A stretch of 36,490 bases of DNA from an uncultured Phascolarctobacterium sp. (GCA_900547415.1 URGS01000017.1:1-36490); one strand, 5' to 3'. Positions 1 to 8,885 are shown, counted from the first letter of the stretch. The notes: generated by a model not told the origin, from the letters alone. Translations and numbers: made by a program.

Positions 1-727
1 CGTCAGCTGCCAAAACCATTTCCTCGCAGCCAGGTACAGCTTTCAGCTCAATAACCTCGGACATGGGAATAACCAAGGCTCTGGCTGTCAGAGAATGGGC
101 GCAGACAGGAGTTATGACGCTGACCTCCAGCTCAGGCATAACCAGCGGTCCCCCTGCGGACAAGGAATAAGCTGTGGAGCCAGTAGCAGTGGCCACAATA
201 ATACCGTCAGCGGCGTAACGTCCGGAGGGACGGCCCTTAATGTACATCTGCAGATGAGCCATCTTGCTGTAAATACCCTTAGTAAGCACCAAATCGTTCA
301 GAGCATGGACAGTGGAGATTACCTTGTCCTGCTCCAGTACCTGCGCCATCAGCAGACTGCGCTCCTCCAAGGTAAAGCTGCCCTGAGCCAGCTTGCTCAT
401 GGCCTTGCTCATACCGGGAAGGTCAATTTCTGCCAAAAAGCCCAGCTTGCCAAAGTTGATACCAAAGGCAGGAACGCCAACAGGCACAAGGTGATGAGCC
501 ATCTGCAGCAGAGTACCATCACCGCCTAAGGACACAGCTGCATCCAAACTAGCTAAGGAAGCAGCGTCCCTCACATCATAGGCCGAACAGTCAAATTCAG
601 CAGCCGCCTCTGCAGGCAGCACAGGCTCCATCCCCCATTCGCGGCACAGCGACACAAACTCCTCCAGAGCTATACGCACCTTTTCCTTGCCTAGATTAGG
701 AAATATGCCAAGACGCTTAACCTTCAT
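1..727 (-). CDS. nadK: NAD kinase (3' end outside the window)
   Basis: This is an ATP-dependent NAD kinase, which makes NADP in the cytoplasm. The visible 242 codons begin MKVKRLGIFPNLGKEK and carry the family signature GGDGTLLQMAHH near residue 66, followed by GINFGKLGFLAEID and DGIIVATATGSTAYSLSAGG, the NAD-binding and catalytic core. The family is usually about 285-295 residues, so roughly the last 45 are cut off by the window edge. The ATG at 727 lies inside the 3' end of tlyA, an 11-bp overlap, which implies translational coupling. It is the last visible gene of the run that starts at asp23. The tlyA-nadK pairing is common in Bacillota. Confidence is high. Confidence 0.95.
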   Translation of the reverse strand, partial: MKVKRLGIFPNLGKEKVRIALEEFVSLCREWGMEPVLPAEAAAEFDCSAYDVRDAASLASLDAAVSLGGDGTLLQMAHHLVPVGVPAFGINFGKLGFLAEIDLPGMSKAMSKLAQGSFTLEERSLLMAQVLEQDKVISTVHALNDLVLTKGIYSKMAHLQMYIKGRPSGRYAADGIIVATATGSTAYSLSAGGPLVMPELEVSVITPVCAHSLTARALVIPMSEVIELKAVPGCEEMVLAAD

Positions 728-1559
728 GGCTTGCCTCTTCTGCATTCTTGGCAGGCTTTTTATCCAAATCGCCATGACTGCGGCCTACCAGCTCCGCCAC
801 AAATTCCCTGCTGACAGCGTCATCATCACCCAAGGTCAGGTGGAGCAAGTATTCAATATTTCCCTCTGGTCCTTTGATAGGAGAAAAGTCCAGTCCTGCA
901 ATACCAAAGCCCTCAGCCTTGGCAAAATCTATAACATTATTAATTACGGACTCGTGTACCTTGGCGTCACGTACTACGCCCTTTTTGCCCACATTTTCCT
1001 TGCCCGCCTCAAACTGAGGCTTAATGAGAGCTATGACAAAGCCGTCCTCCTTCACAATCTTGTGAACAGCAGGAAGCACCTTATCCAAGGAAATAAAGGC
1101 CACGTCAATGGTCGCTGCATCTACCTGCTCAGGAAGACTGTCCTTTTCCAAATAGCGGACATTAGTGCGCTCCATATTGATGACACGTTCATCACTGCGG
1201 AGCTTCCACGCCAGCTGACCATAGCCTACATCAATGGCGTAAACCTTAACAGCGCCGTTTTGCAGAGCACAATCAGTAAAGCCACCTGTAGAAGCACCAA
1301 TATCAGCTACAACCTTATCCTTAACAGAAATAGGAAAAATCTGCAGCGCCTTTTCCAGCTTCAGACCACCACGGCTTACATAGGGCAGATTATTGCCCAA
1401 AAGACGAATGGTAACGTCGGGAGGTACGGGAGTACCCGGCTTATCTATTTTTTGTTCGTTGACCAGCACCTGACCTGCCATTACGGCTGCCTGTGCCTTA
1501 GCACGGCTTTCAAACATACCGCGATTCATTAAAAGTGCGTCAAGTCTTTCTTTTTTCAC
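717..1559 (-). CDS. tlyA: TlyA-family rRNA 2'-O-methyltransferase
   Basis: The protein is an S4-domain plus FtsJ-like SAM methyltransferase of the TlyA/hemolysin A family, which 2'-O-methylates ribosomal RNA. The N-terminal S4 RNA-binding segment (LDALLMNRGMFESRAKAQ) is followed by the SAM motif VVADIGASTGGFTDCALQ near residue 85 and later by ALIKPQFEAG. The frame opens at a GTG at 1568, but that GTG sits inside the AGGTG ribosome binding site. The GTG at 1559, seven bases after AGGTG, is the more likely start and gives 280 residues. It overlaps nadK by 11 bp and follows dxs by about 90 bp. The family call is firm; the exact rRNA target is inferred from the family. Confidence 0.93.
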   Translation of the reverse strand: MKKERLDALLMNRGMFESRAKAQAAVMAGQVLVNEQKIDKPGTPVPPDVTIRLLGNNLPYVSRGGLKLEKALQIFPISVKDKVVADIGASTGGFTDCALQNGAVKVYAIDVGYGQLAWKLRSDERVINMERTNVRYLEKDSLPEQVDAATIDVAFISLDKVLPAVHKIVKEDGFVIALIKPQFEAGKENVGKKGVVRDAKVHESVINNVIDFAKAEGFGIAGLDFSPIKGPEGNIEYLLHLTLGDDDAVSREFVAELVGRSHGDLDKKPAKNAEEASHEG

Positions 1560-1648
1560 GTCATTCACCTATTTATTATTACAACCAAGCTGCAACTGCC
1601 TTAGCTCTAGTCCCTGCTGACCAATAGCTAAAGCGTGCGGCCTAATAA

Positions 1649-3535
1649 TTATTTTTCCCTGACAAAGTCTGCAGCCTTGGCAGCAATGGCAGGAGTATCA
1701 AGGCCAATGTCCTTAAAGAGCAGTGCCTTGTCACCATGGAGAATAAATTCGTCTGGAAGGCCAAGAGTGAGAACTCTGCATTTGTCCAAAAGCTCCTCCT
1801 GATTAAGATATTCCAAAACAGCGCTGCCTACGCCGCCTGCCAGAACGCCTTCTTCAAGAGTGATAATTTTGCCGTAGCGCTGAGCGTGAGCCTTTAAAAG
1901 CTCAGTATCCAAGGGCTTAGCAAAACGCATATTTACAACTCCTGCGCTGATGCCCTCCTTGGCCAACAGCTCTGCTGCGTCAAGGGCAGGCTTGACCATG
2001 CTGCCAATAGCCCAGAAGCACAAATCAAAGCCCTCTTTGAGCACTTCGGCCTTGCCTATGGGAAGGTCCTCCATTGGACTGCTGATGTCCACGCCTAAGC
2101 CGCTGCCTCTGGGATAGCGTACAGATATAGGGCCATTAAAATCAAGGGCTGTTTTGAGCATATGACGCAGCTCGTTTTCGTCCTTAGGAGCCATAATGGT
2201 CATCTTGGGCATGCTGCGAAGATATGCGTAGTCAAAAACGCCATGATGTGTAAAGCCGTCATCGCCTACGAGACCAGCTCTATCAAGGCACATGGTTACA
2301 TGCAGGTTCTGCATGCAGATATCGTGGAGCACAGAGTCATAGGCACGCTGCATAAAGGTAGAATAAATGGCTGCCACAGGCTTTAGGCCAGCCGCCGCCA
2401 TACCAGCAGCTGCCGTAACTGCGTGCTGCTCTGCAATACCTACGTCAAAGAAGCGGTCAGGATGAGCCTTGGCAAAGGTAGAAAGACCTGTACCGTCAGG
2501 CATAGCTGCAGTAATACCAACTATTTTCTTATCCTCCTTGGCCATATCCGTCAAGGTATTGCCAAAGACCTCAGTATAGGTAATAGGCGCATTGGGATTA
2601 GCAATCTTCTTGCCTGTCTCCAACTCGTAGGGACCAGTGCCATGGAATTTATTGGGGCTTTCCTCCGCCGGAGCGTAGCCCTTGCCCTTTTTAGTCAGCA
2701 CATGTACTAAAACAGGACCATCTATTTTCTTGGCTGCGTGGAACACATCCTGCAAAGCGTTCAGGTCATGACCGTCAATGGGGCCAAGATAAGTATAGCC
2801 CAGCTCCTCAAAAATAGAGGACGGAACCATAAGATACTTAACACTGCCCTTCAGACGGCGGATAGCCTTCAGCACGTCAGTACCGAACTCCATATTCTTC
2901 AGCCAGCCCTCAATATCGGACTTAATCTTGTTATAGGTTTCACCAGTACGCAGCTGATACAAATACTCGGACATAGCGCCTACGTTCTTGGAAATAGACA
3001 TTTCGTTGTCATTTAAAACAACAATCATGCGCTTATGGAGGTCGCCTGCGTTATTAAGGCCTTCAAAGGCCATACCGCCAGTCATGGAGCCGTCGCCAAT
3101 TACAGCAACAACATCGTAATCCTCGCCCTGCAAATCCCTTGCTACAGCCATGCCCAGTGCCGCTGAAATGGAGGTACTGGAATGACCTGTGCCAAAGGCA
3201 TCGTGCTCGCTTTCACTGCGCTTGGGAAAGCCTGACAGACCGCCGTACTGACGCAGTGTGGGAAACTGTTCCCTGCGTCCGGTAATAATCTTATGCACGT
3301 AAGCCTGATGACCTACGTCGAAAACAAGCTTATCCTTAGGAGTAGAAAATACTCTGTGCAGTGCCAGCGTCAGCTCAACTACACCAAGATTAGGCGCCAA
3401 ATGACCACCTGTCTTGGAAATAACGGAAATCATGAACTGCCTGATTTCCTGAGCCAGCTGCTCAAGCTGCTGCTCACTGAGCTTTTTTACATCCTCAGGA
3501 GAATTAATAGTATTCAATAAGGGAAAATTAAGCAT
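1649..3535 (-). CDS. dxs: 1-deoxy-D-xylulose-5-phosphate synthase
   Basis: This thiamine-diphosphate enzyme condenses pyruvate and glyceraldehyde-3-phosphate into DXP, the first step of the MEP isoprenoid pathway. The 628 residues are the normal family length. The TPP-binding motif GDGSMTGGMAFEGLNNAG is near residue 147, the DRAGLVGDDGFTHHG motif lies in the pyrimidine-binding domain, and the transketolase C-terminal domain follows. The ATG at 3535 is preceded by GAGGA at a good distance. It lies 16 bp downstream of ispA, so two isoprenoid genes are adjacent and probably co-transcribed. Confidence 0.97.
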   Translation of the reverse strand: MLNFPLLNTINSPEDVKKLSEQQLEQLAQEIRQFMISVISKTGGHLAPNLGVVELTLALHRVFSTPKDKLVFDVGHQAYVHKIITGRREQFPTLRQYGGLSGFPKRSESEHDAFGTGHSSTSISAALGMAVARDLQGEDYDVVAVIGDGSMTGGMAFEGLNNAGDLHKRMIVVLNDNEMSISKNVGAMSEYLYQLRTGETYNKIKSDIEGWLKNMEFGTDVLKAIRRLKGSVKYLMVPSSIFEELGYTYLGPIDGHDLNALQDVFHAAKKIDGPVLVHVLTKKGKGYAPAEESPNKFHGTGPYELETGKKIANPNAPITYTEVFGNTLTDMAKEDKKIVGITAAMPDGTGLSTFAKAHPDRFFDVGIAEQHAVTAAAGMAAAGLKPVAAIYSTFMQRAYDSVLHDICMQNLHVTMCLDRAGLVGDDGFTHHGVFDYAYLRSMPKMTIMAPKDENELRHMLKTALDFNGPISVRYPRGSGLGVDISSPMEDLPIGKAEVLKEGFDLCFWAIGSMVKPALDAAELLAKEGISAGVVNMRFAKPLDTELLKAHAQRYGKIITLEEGVLAGGVGSAVLEYLNQEELLDKCRVLTLGLPDEFILHGDKALLFKDIGLDTPAIAAKAADFVREK

Positions 3536-3551
3536 TTAACAATCCTCGTAT

Positions 3552-4427
3552 TTATTTTTTTCTAGTGCACATCATCTTGGTGATTTCTCTTAAGGGCTCT
3601 GCATTATCGCCGAAAATATCCAGACATTGCAGCGCCTCTGCTACAGTCTTTTCAGCCAGCTCATGGGCAGCCTCCAGACCATACAGGCTTACATAGGTGC
3701 TCTTGGAGTTTTTAGCGTCGCTGCCAACAGGCTTGCCCAGCTCCTCAGCAGTACCCTCAACATCCAGAATATCATCAGTAATCTGGAAGGCCAGGCCCAA
3801 AAGGTCAGCAAATTTAGTCAGCGCCAGCAGCTGGTTATCGTCAGCTCCTGCCAGATGAGCACCGCCGCGAATAGCAGCAATAAATAGAGCGCCAGTCTTG
3901 CCTGCGTGGAGCTTACGCAGCTCCTCTGCAGAAATTTCCTTGCCCTCGTATTCCATATCCAGGCCCTGTCCGCCTACCATACCAAAATTGCCGGCGCACA
4001 TTGCCATTTCACGTACAGTTTCGATCAGCACCTTGGGGTCCACATTACGCTGCTCCAGCATAACCTCAAAGGCCAAAGTCAAAAGACCGTCGCCAGCCAA
4101 AACAGCCATAGCTTCGCCGTAAACCTTGTGGTTAGTCAGACGTCCGCGACGATAGTCGTCATTGTCCATGCAGGGCAAATCGTCGTGAATCAAGGAATAG
4201 GTGTGAATCATTTCCAGACCGCAGGCTACAGGCAGAAAGTTGTAGCCCTTTTTGCCAACAGCTTCCGCCGCCGCCATCAGCAGAATGGGACGAATGCGTT
4301 TGCCGCCAGCCATCAGACTGTATTCCATAGCCTCGTCTACGCGGGAAATACCCTTTTTGGCAATTCTATTCTTCAAGAAATTTTCTACCAGCTTTTGCTG
4401 GTTTTCATAATAAGCCTTAAAATCCAT
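3552..4427 (-). CDS. ispA: Polyprenyl (farnesyl) diphosphate synthase
   Basis: This is a short-chain trans-prenyltransferase that extends DMAPP and GPP with IPP, most likely to farnesyl diphosphate. Both aspartate-rich motifs are present: the first as DDLPCMDND, in the longer DDx4D form typical of bacterial FPP synthases, and the second as DDILD. The helix GGKRIRPILLMAAAE precedes the first motif. Its 291 residues match the family. The ATG shares one base with the stop of xseB (TAATG), so translation is coupled. Product chain length is inferred from the motif type, and geranylgeranyl diphosphate cannot be excluded. Confidence 0.94.
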   Translation of the reverse strand: MDFKAYYENQQKLVENFLKNRIAKKGISRVDEAMEYSLMAGGKRIRPILLMAAAEAVGKKGYNFLPVACGLEMIHTYSLIHDDLPCMDNDDYRRGRLTNHKVYGEAMAVLAGDGLLTLAFEVMLEQRNVDPKVLIETVREMAMCAGNFGMVGGQGLDMEYEGKEISAEELRKLHAGKTGALFIAAIRGGAHLAGADDNQLLALTKFADLLGLAFQITDDILDVEGTAEELGKPVGSDAKNSKSTYVSLYGLEAAHELAEKTVAEALQCLDIFGDNAEPLREITKMMCTRKK

Positions 4428-4684
4428 TACTCTTCCTCCAAATCCCGGAATTTTTCTAATTTATAGCCTTCCTCCGCACTGTCGTCGCGGATGATTTTTT
4501 CTACTTCCTGCTTAACGGTCTCCAGCTTGCTGCTGCAAACCTTGCTCAGCTCTACGCCGTAACGGAAAACCTCCAGAGACTCCTCCAGAGCCAGCTCACC
4601 GCTTTCCAAAAGACGAACCTGATTTTCCAGCTCGCTGAGAGCGTCCTCAAACTTTATATTTTTAGGTATCTTTTTCGTTGCCAT
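4427..4684 (-). CDS. xseB: Exonuclease VII small subunit
   Basis: This is the small subunit of exonuclease VII, which forms helical arms around XseA in a complex that degrades single-stranded DNA. The segment KFEDALSELENQVRLLESGE followed by LALEESLEVFRYGVEL is the classical XseB signature. The frame opens further upstream, but the ATG at 4684 has AAAGGCGG six bases before it and gives MATKKIPKNIKFED, 85 residues. It overlaps the 3' end of xseA by about 23 bp and ispA by 1 bp, so the three genes are tightly coupled. Confidence 0.95.
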   Translation of the reverse strand: MATKKIPKNIKFEDALSELENQVRLLESGELALEESLEVFRYGVELSKVCSSKLETVKQEVEKIIRDDSAEEGYKLEKFRDLEEE

Positions 4685-6011
4685 CAGTATTCCGCCTTTC
4701 AATGCTCTGAACTACAGATACTATCAATCCATCGTTTACAGTAGTATGAATTTCGTCGCCCCAGCTCAAATCCTCTACGGAGCTTACCAGCTTTTTGTCA
4801 GCCCGTTCCGTAACGCTGTAGCCTCTGGCCAGTACAGACAAGGGACTAAGACTATTCAGGCCTGCAGCCTGCAGTGCAAGAGCATGCTCCTGCTGCTGAA
4901 TAATCAGCGCCATTCTATTTTTAAGAGACTGCAGCGCAAACTCATGGTCACGCTGCTGTATAAGCTGCTCCATTCTGCTTTTGAGAGACTGCAGCGCAAA
5001 TTCATGACTGCTCTGCCTGGTAAGCTGGTCTGCAGAACGGATCAGGGAGGTCCAGGCATTATCAAGCCTTTGGGATTGGTCAGCATACAAACGCTCTGGA
5101 TCCTGCAAGGCCCAGGAGCTGCTGTAGCGCTCCCATTTCTGCTCCAGCACATCAAGCTGATGTCTCACAAGCATTTGACAGCGTCTGGACAAAAAATCCA
5201 CACGATCTATATAGCTTTGTGCATCGGCTACAGCCAGCTCCGCCGCCTGGGACGGCGTCGCCGCTCTTTTGTCCGCAGCAAAATCGCACAAAGTAAAGTC
5301 CGTCTCGTGGCCTACGGCACTAATAACAGGTATCCTGGACGCAGCCACCGCACGAACTGTTTTTTCCTCATTAAAGGCCCACAAATCCTCAATGGAGCCG
5401 CCGCCGCGGCCGACAATGAGTACATCGGCCAAGTTTTTTCTATTAAAAAATTCAATGGCTGCTGCAACCTCAGCTGCAGAGCCAGCACCCTGTACCTTAA
5501 CAGGATATAGTAAAAGCTTTACGCCTAAATTACGTCTTCGTGATACGGTAATAATATCCCGGACTGCAGCACCTGCAGGGGAAGTAATAATACCTACAGC
5601 CTTGGGATTTACAGGCAAAGGCTGCTTGCGTTCAGCAGCAAAAAGGCCCTCGCCCTCCAGCTTGGCCTTCAGCTTTTCGTAGGCCTGCATCAAATCGCCG
5701 GCGCCCTGCTGCTGCAGCATATCTGCATAAAGCTGGTAGACGCCATCACGCTCGTAAACCTGAATCCTGCCAATAGCTATCACCTTGTCGCCATTACGAG
5801 GCTCAAAGTTCATACCAATAGCACGACCTCTAAACATAACACATTTTAACAGACTGAATTTATCCTTAAGAGTAAAATAGCAATGCCCCGAAGGATAACG
5901 CTTAAAATTGGATATCTCTCCCGCCACCTGAATATTATTCAGCTCAGGCTCGTCATCCAGGATATCCTTGATAAATCTATTTATTTCGCTTACAGAGTAA
6001 ATATTTTCCAA
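4662..6011 (-). CDS. xseA: Exonuclease VII large subunit
   Basis: This is the catalytic subunit of exonuclease VII. The N-terminal OB fold contains VAGEISNFKRYPSGHCYFTLKD. The nuclease core has GIITSPAGAAVRDI, VLIVGRGGGSIEDLWAFNEE, SAVGHETDFTLCDFAADKRA and TPSQAAELA, all family hallmarks. The C-terminal part is a long coiled coil and ends with the LARGYSVT motif. The start is a TTG at 6011 behind AGGGGGATT. The coiled coil carries a 20-residue duplication (HEFALQSLKxRM), visible as an exact 60-bp period near 4921-5010. Length is 449 residues, normal for the family. Confidence 0.95.
   Translation of the reverse strand: MENIYSVSEINRFIKDILDDEPELNNIQVAGEISNFKRYPSGHCYFTLKDKFSLLKCVMFRGRAIGMNFEPRNGDKVIAIGRIQVYERDGVYQLYADMLQQQGAGDLMQAYEKLKAKLEGEGLFAAERKQPLPVNPKAVGIITSPAGAAVRDIITVSRRRNLGVKLLLYPVKVQGAGSAAEVAAAIEFFNRKNLADVLIVGRGGGSIEDLWAFNEEKTVRAVAASRIPVISAVGHETDFTLCDFAADKRAATPSQAAELAVADAQSYIDRVDFLSRRCQMLVRHQLDVLEQKWERYSSSWALQDPERLYADQSQRLDNAWTSLIRSADQLTRQSSHEFALQSLKSRMEQLIQQRDHEFALQSLKNRMALIIQQQEHALALQAAGLNSLSPLSVLARGYSVTERADKKLVSSVEDLSWGDEIHTTVNDGLIVSVVQSIERRNTDGNEKDT
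4921..5010 (-). repeat. 60-bp in-frame tandem repeat inside xseA
   Basis: The strings GAGACTGCAGCGCAAACTCATG (from 4925) and GAGACTGCAGCGCAAATTCATG (from 4985) recur with a period of exactly 60 bp. A more diverged upstream copy gives EHALALQ. The repeat preserves the coiled-coil heptad pattern of XseA. Confidence 0.75.
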
Positions 6012-6037
6012 AACAATCCCCCTGCTATAGCTAAAAC

Positions 6038-6988
6038 CTACTGCTTAGACATTCTCCAGGCAAAGGCCGCACAGCCAGTACTATTGTCACAGCTAAAGCG
6101 GGCCTCAGGCACCCATAAACGCACTCTGCGTTTGGCCAGCTTTTCCTCCACATGCTTGCGCATATATTGGTTAGAGGCAACGCCGCCTACAAAAAGCACG
6201 TCCCTGACATTGAACTGAGCCGCACCATTACGGAGCAGACGGGCAAAGGTTTCTGCAAGAGCATGCTCCACGCCTCTGGCCATGGCTGCACCGTCAGCAC
6301 CAGCCGCCAAAAGACGCTGCGCCGCAGTTGCAGGACCGGACAGACTGGCCTCCAGCTTGCGTACGGAAACAGGCAGCTCCACCATAGTAGCTGCTGTAGC
6401 CGCCAGCTTTTCCAGAGCAGGCCCTGTAGGGAACTGCAGCCCCAAGGCCACGCCAATTCTATCAACAAACTGACCTGCGTGAAGGTCAATGCTGCCGCCA
6501 ACCTGAGTAATGGTATAGCGTTCATCTTCCTGACGCTCACACAAAAGCAGATCAGTAGTACCTCCTGACGCATGAAGCATCAGAAAACGCTCCGCCTCAG
6601 GTCCCTTGGCAGACCACATTCCGGCCTCCATATGGTTCTCCTGATGGCTGATAGTAAAAAGCTTAGCGCCAGTAGCAGCCGCCAGGCTGCGGGCAACACC
6701 GCATCCTGCCAGAAAAGCAGGCATATAGGAATCCTCTATGGGACGAGGATAGCCTGAAACAGCAATAGCTGCCAGCTCATAATCCTTATCAGCCAAAACG
6801 GACTCCACCAGCTCAGGCAGATTGCGGGTATGCTGAAAAACCATTTCAGACTGCATCAGCCCGCACTTGCCCTCTTTAACCGTCAAAATTCTGCGTGCCT
6901 CACCAGCCAGCTGTCCCTCAGCGTCAATAGCTGCCACAGAGGTTGTATAGCAGCTGGTATCAATACCCAGATAAATTTTTCTAGTCAT
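6038..6988 (-). CDS. Kae1/TsaD-like ASKHA paralog
   Basis: The protein belongs to the Kae1/TsaD (glycoprotease M22-like) ATPase fold. It starts YLGIDTSCYTTSVA, has SHQENHMEAG near residue 114, then SGGTTDLLL and FVGGVASNQYMR, and ends near CDNSTGCAAFAW. In true TsaD the metal site is an HxxxH motif; here it reads H119-M-E-A-G, so the second histidine is glycine, although a histidine lies four residues upstream. At 316 residues it is slightly short. It lies one base after the nusB stop without a clear ribosome binding site, suggesting coupling. It is probably a paralog of unknown job rather than the t6A enzyme itself. Confidence 0.8.
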   Translation of the reverse strand: MTRKIYLGIDTSCYTTSVAAIDAEGQLAGEARRILTVKEGKCGLMQSEMVFQHTRNLPELVESVLADKDYELAAIAVSGYPRPIEDSYMPAFLAGCGVARSLAAATGAKLFTISHQENHMEAGMWSAKGPEAERFLMLHASGGTTDLLLCERQEDERYTITQVGGSIDLHAGQFVDRIGVALGLQFPTGPALEKLAATAATMVELPVSVRKLEASLSGPATAAQRLLAAGADGAAMARGVEHALAETFARLLRNGAAQFNVRDVLFVGGVASNQYMRKHVEEKLAKRRVRLWVPEARFSCDNSTGCAAFAWRMSKQ

Positions 6989-6989
6989 T

Positions 6990-7430
6990 TTATTTAACCA
7001 TCTTACCTAAAATACCGTTGATGAAGCGCGGAGACTCATCAGTGCCGTACAGCTTGGCAATCTCCACTGCCTCGTTAATAGCAACGCCAGGTACCAGCTT
7101 TTCATCGGCAAACAGCATTTCATATGTTGCAATGCGCAGGATATTTCTGTCGGTAGCAGGCATTCTTTCCACAGTCCAGTCAATAGCATATTGACCAATG
7201 CTGGCATCAACAGCCTCCAGATTGTTCATAATACCATCAAGAAGCTTTTCAGCATATTCCTTAGCCTTTGCCAGCTCCTCTTCCTTATGAACATCCACAA
7301 CAGCCTTGTCCTCGTCGCCCTCAGTTTGGAACTCCACCGCAGCAGCCAGAGCAAATGCAGGCTCGCACTTGGTAAAATCTATTTGGAATAAGCTTTGTAA
7401 TACAATCTCTCTTGCAATTCTACGAATCAT
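6990..7430 (-). CDS. nusB: Transcription antitermination factor NusB
   Basis: NusB binds boxA RNA with NusE/S10 and assists antitermination at rRNA operons. The 146 residues show the family layout: MIRRIAREIVLQSLFQIDF at the start, a variable middle, then VERMPATDRNILRIATYEML and PGVAINEAVEIAKLYG, ending FINGILGKMVK. The middle holds an acidic and charged stretch (about residues 34-55) longer than in short homologs. GAGAGGT precedes the ATG. The gene lies 21 bp after the DUF2273 gene and one base before the Kae1-like gene. Confidence 0.96.
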   Translation of the reverse strand: MIRRIAREIVLQSLFQIDFTKCEPAFALAAAVEFQTEGDEDKAVVDVHKEEELAKAKEYAEKLLDGIMNNLEAVDASIGQYAIDWTVERMPATDRNILRIATYEMLFADEKLVPGVAINEAVEIAKLYGTDESPRFINGILGKMVK

Positions 7431-7451
7431 CTTTTCTACCTCTCTTAAATA

Positions 7452-7679
7452 TTATCTATGATAACCTGGCGGCAGCAGTCTGTCCAACCACTCCAGCAGG
7501 TCCTCTTTTTTATCAAGCTTGTTGCCGATAAAAAAGCCAAAACCAATACATACAACCAAAAACAGGGCTGCAAAAAATCCCAGCCACAATACCATGGTAC
7601 CAACAAAAAGTCCAAATATTGAGCACAGAAGGCGCCCGCGATAATTATTCCAAATATCATTCAGAATCTCATTTAACAT
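7452..7679 (-). CDS. DUF2273 small membrane protein
   Basis: The 75 residues have two hydrophobic segments (about 17-33 and 35-51) followed by the charged tail GNKLDKKEDLLEWLDRLLPP. This is the DUF2273 pattern seen beside asp23 and amaP in Bacillota. AGGAGGG precedes the ATG. Its position between amaP and nusB supports a role in the Asp23/AmaP membrane complex, but no activity is known. Confidence 0.88.
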   Translation of the reverse strand: MLNEILNDIWNNYRGRLLCSIFGLFVGTMVLWLGFFAALFLVVCIGFGFFIGNKLDKKEDLLEWLDRLLPPGYHR

Positions 7680-7691
7680 ATGGGCTCCCTC

Positions 7692-8213
7692 CTATTCTTC
7701 CTTGGTCTTTATCTGCTTAATGAACAGCTCAATGTCCTTAACATCAATACCTGTTACCTTCTTGATGCTGTCCCTTACGTTGACTCTGATTTCCTCAGAG
7801 GTCTCAGGAATGTTGATGCCAGGCTCAATGGAAGCGTTGATACGCACATTAATAGTCTCGTCATCCAGCTTAACAATAACCTTAACATGGTGAATACCAT
7901 AAATCTCCTGGCTCAGAGCAGCAATATAATCCTCCAGAGCACCCTTGCCTACAACAACCTTGCCCTTATCGGACTCGCCGAGCTTAAGGGTGCTGATACC
8001 GGTCATGCCCAAGCCTGTAACCAAAAGACGCAGGCTGACTAAAAGCACGATTACACCGCCAACAGCATAAATCCAGTTGCCGGGAATATGGTCAATAAAG
8101 TGGATCAGTCCGGAGTGCGAAAACACGCCCAGGCTGCACAGCACCGTCATTACAGAAACAATGGCCATAAGAATAGTATACAAGGTCAAAATAATTCTAT
8201 CTGCTATACCCAT
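7692..8213 (-). CDS. amaP: Alkaline shock response membrane anchor AmaP
   Basis: AmaP anchors Asp23-type proteins to the membrane. The sequence has two transmembrane helices (about residues 5-30 and 47-70) followed by a soluble domain (GVSLRLLVTG to the end) that resembles the Asp23 fold, with ISTLKLGESDKGKVVVGKGALEDYI. The frame can open at a TTG at 8219, but GGAGG is spaced seven bases from the ATG at 8213, giving MGIADRI and 173 residues. The start falls two bases after the Asp23 stop, so the pair is coupled. Confidence 0.9.
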   Translation of the reverse strand: MGIADRIILTLYTILMAIVSVMTVLCSLGVFSHSGLIHFIDHIPGNWIYAVGGVIVLLVSLRLLVTGLGMTGISTLKLGESDKGKVVVGKGALEDYIAALSQEIYGIHHVKVIVKLDDETINVRINASIEPGINIPETSEEIRVNVRDSIKKVTGIDVKDIELFIKQIKTKEE

Positions 8214-8215
8214 TT

Positions 8216-8821
8216 TCAATCCTCCTCAAAAAAGGCAGCATGCCTACTATCCATTTCTTCCTCCGGGGGAAGGGCAAATTTATCATCATTACGCAAATTA
8301 GCCAGCTGAGCCTCAAAGGAATTGACCTCGTTGGCAGCAGCAGCCTGCTTTTGAGCCTGCACAATGTCGGCCATAGCCTCCTCAGGAGCCTCCTCCCGTT
8401 CAAGAACAGTAGCCTCACGCTTGGCAACACCCTCAACGTGAACATCTACAAAGTGCACCTCGTAGCCCGTCATGGCCTCAATAGCATCCTTAACCTTTTC
8501 CTGAATCTCCAGAGCAATCTCAGGAATACAATAGCCATACTCTATATTCACATATACGCTGGCATTGACCAGCTTACCCTCAAACCTGAGGCGTACACCC
8601 TTCGAGGTGTTTTCCTTGCCTATGAAACGGCTGATGCCATCACTAAGACCGCCGCTCATGCTTACAACGCCAGGGACCTCCTGAGCTGCAAGGCTGGCAA
8701 CAATACTGATAACCTCATCAGCAATCCTGATATCGCCAACATCCTCAAGCTTTTCATCGTCCAAAGCATCATCGTCAGGCTGATAGGAATTTTTATTCAC
8801 TCGTTCTTTTTCTGCGTCCAC
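8216..8821 (-). CDS. Asp23/Gls24 family envelope stress protein
   Basis: This is an Asp23/Gls24 protein, abundant envelope-stress factors that bind AmaP at the membrane. The core IRIADEVISIVASLAAQEVPGV, then SVYVNIEYGYCIPEIALEIQ and VHFVDVHVEGV, is the family domain. An acidic C-terminal tail of about 60 residues follows and is not part of the usual domain. The frame opens at an ATG at 8878, but that would lie at the transcription start predicted from the TATAAT at 8886-8891. The GTG at 8821 has AGGAGGTG six bases upstream and gives MDAEKERVNKN, about 201 residues, so I prefer it. It is the first gene of the run leading to nadK. Confidence 0.9.
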   Translation of the reverse strand: MDAEKERVNKNSYQPDDDALDDEKLEDVGDIRIADEVISIVASLAAQEVPGVVSMSGGLSDGISRFIGKENTSKGVRLRFEGKLVNASVYVNIEYGYCIPEIALEIQEKVKDAIEAMTGYEVHFVDVHVEGVAKREATVLEREEAPEEAMADIVQAQKQAAAANEVNSFEAQLANLRNDDKFALPPEEEMDSRHAAFFEED

Positions 8822-8885
8822 AACAGGCACCTCCTGTTCTAATCTATGTAAAAAAGAAACTAGTCCTCCCATTTTCATCTTACCT

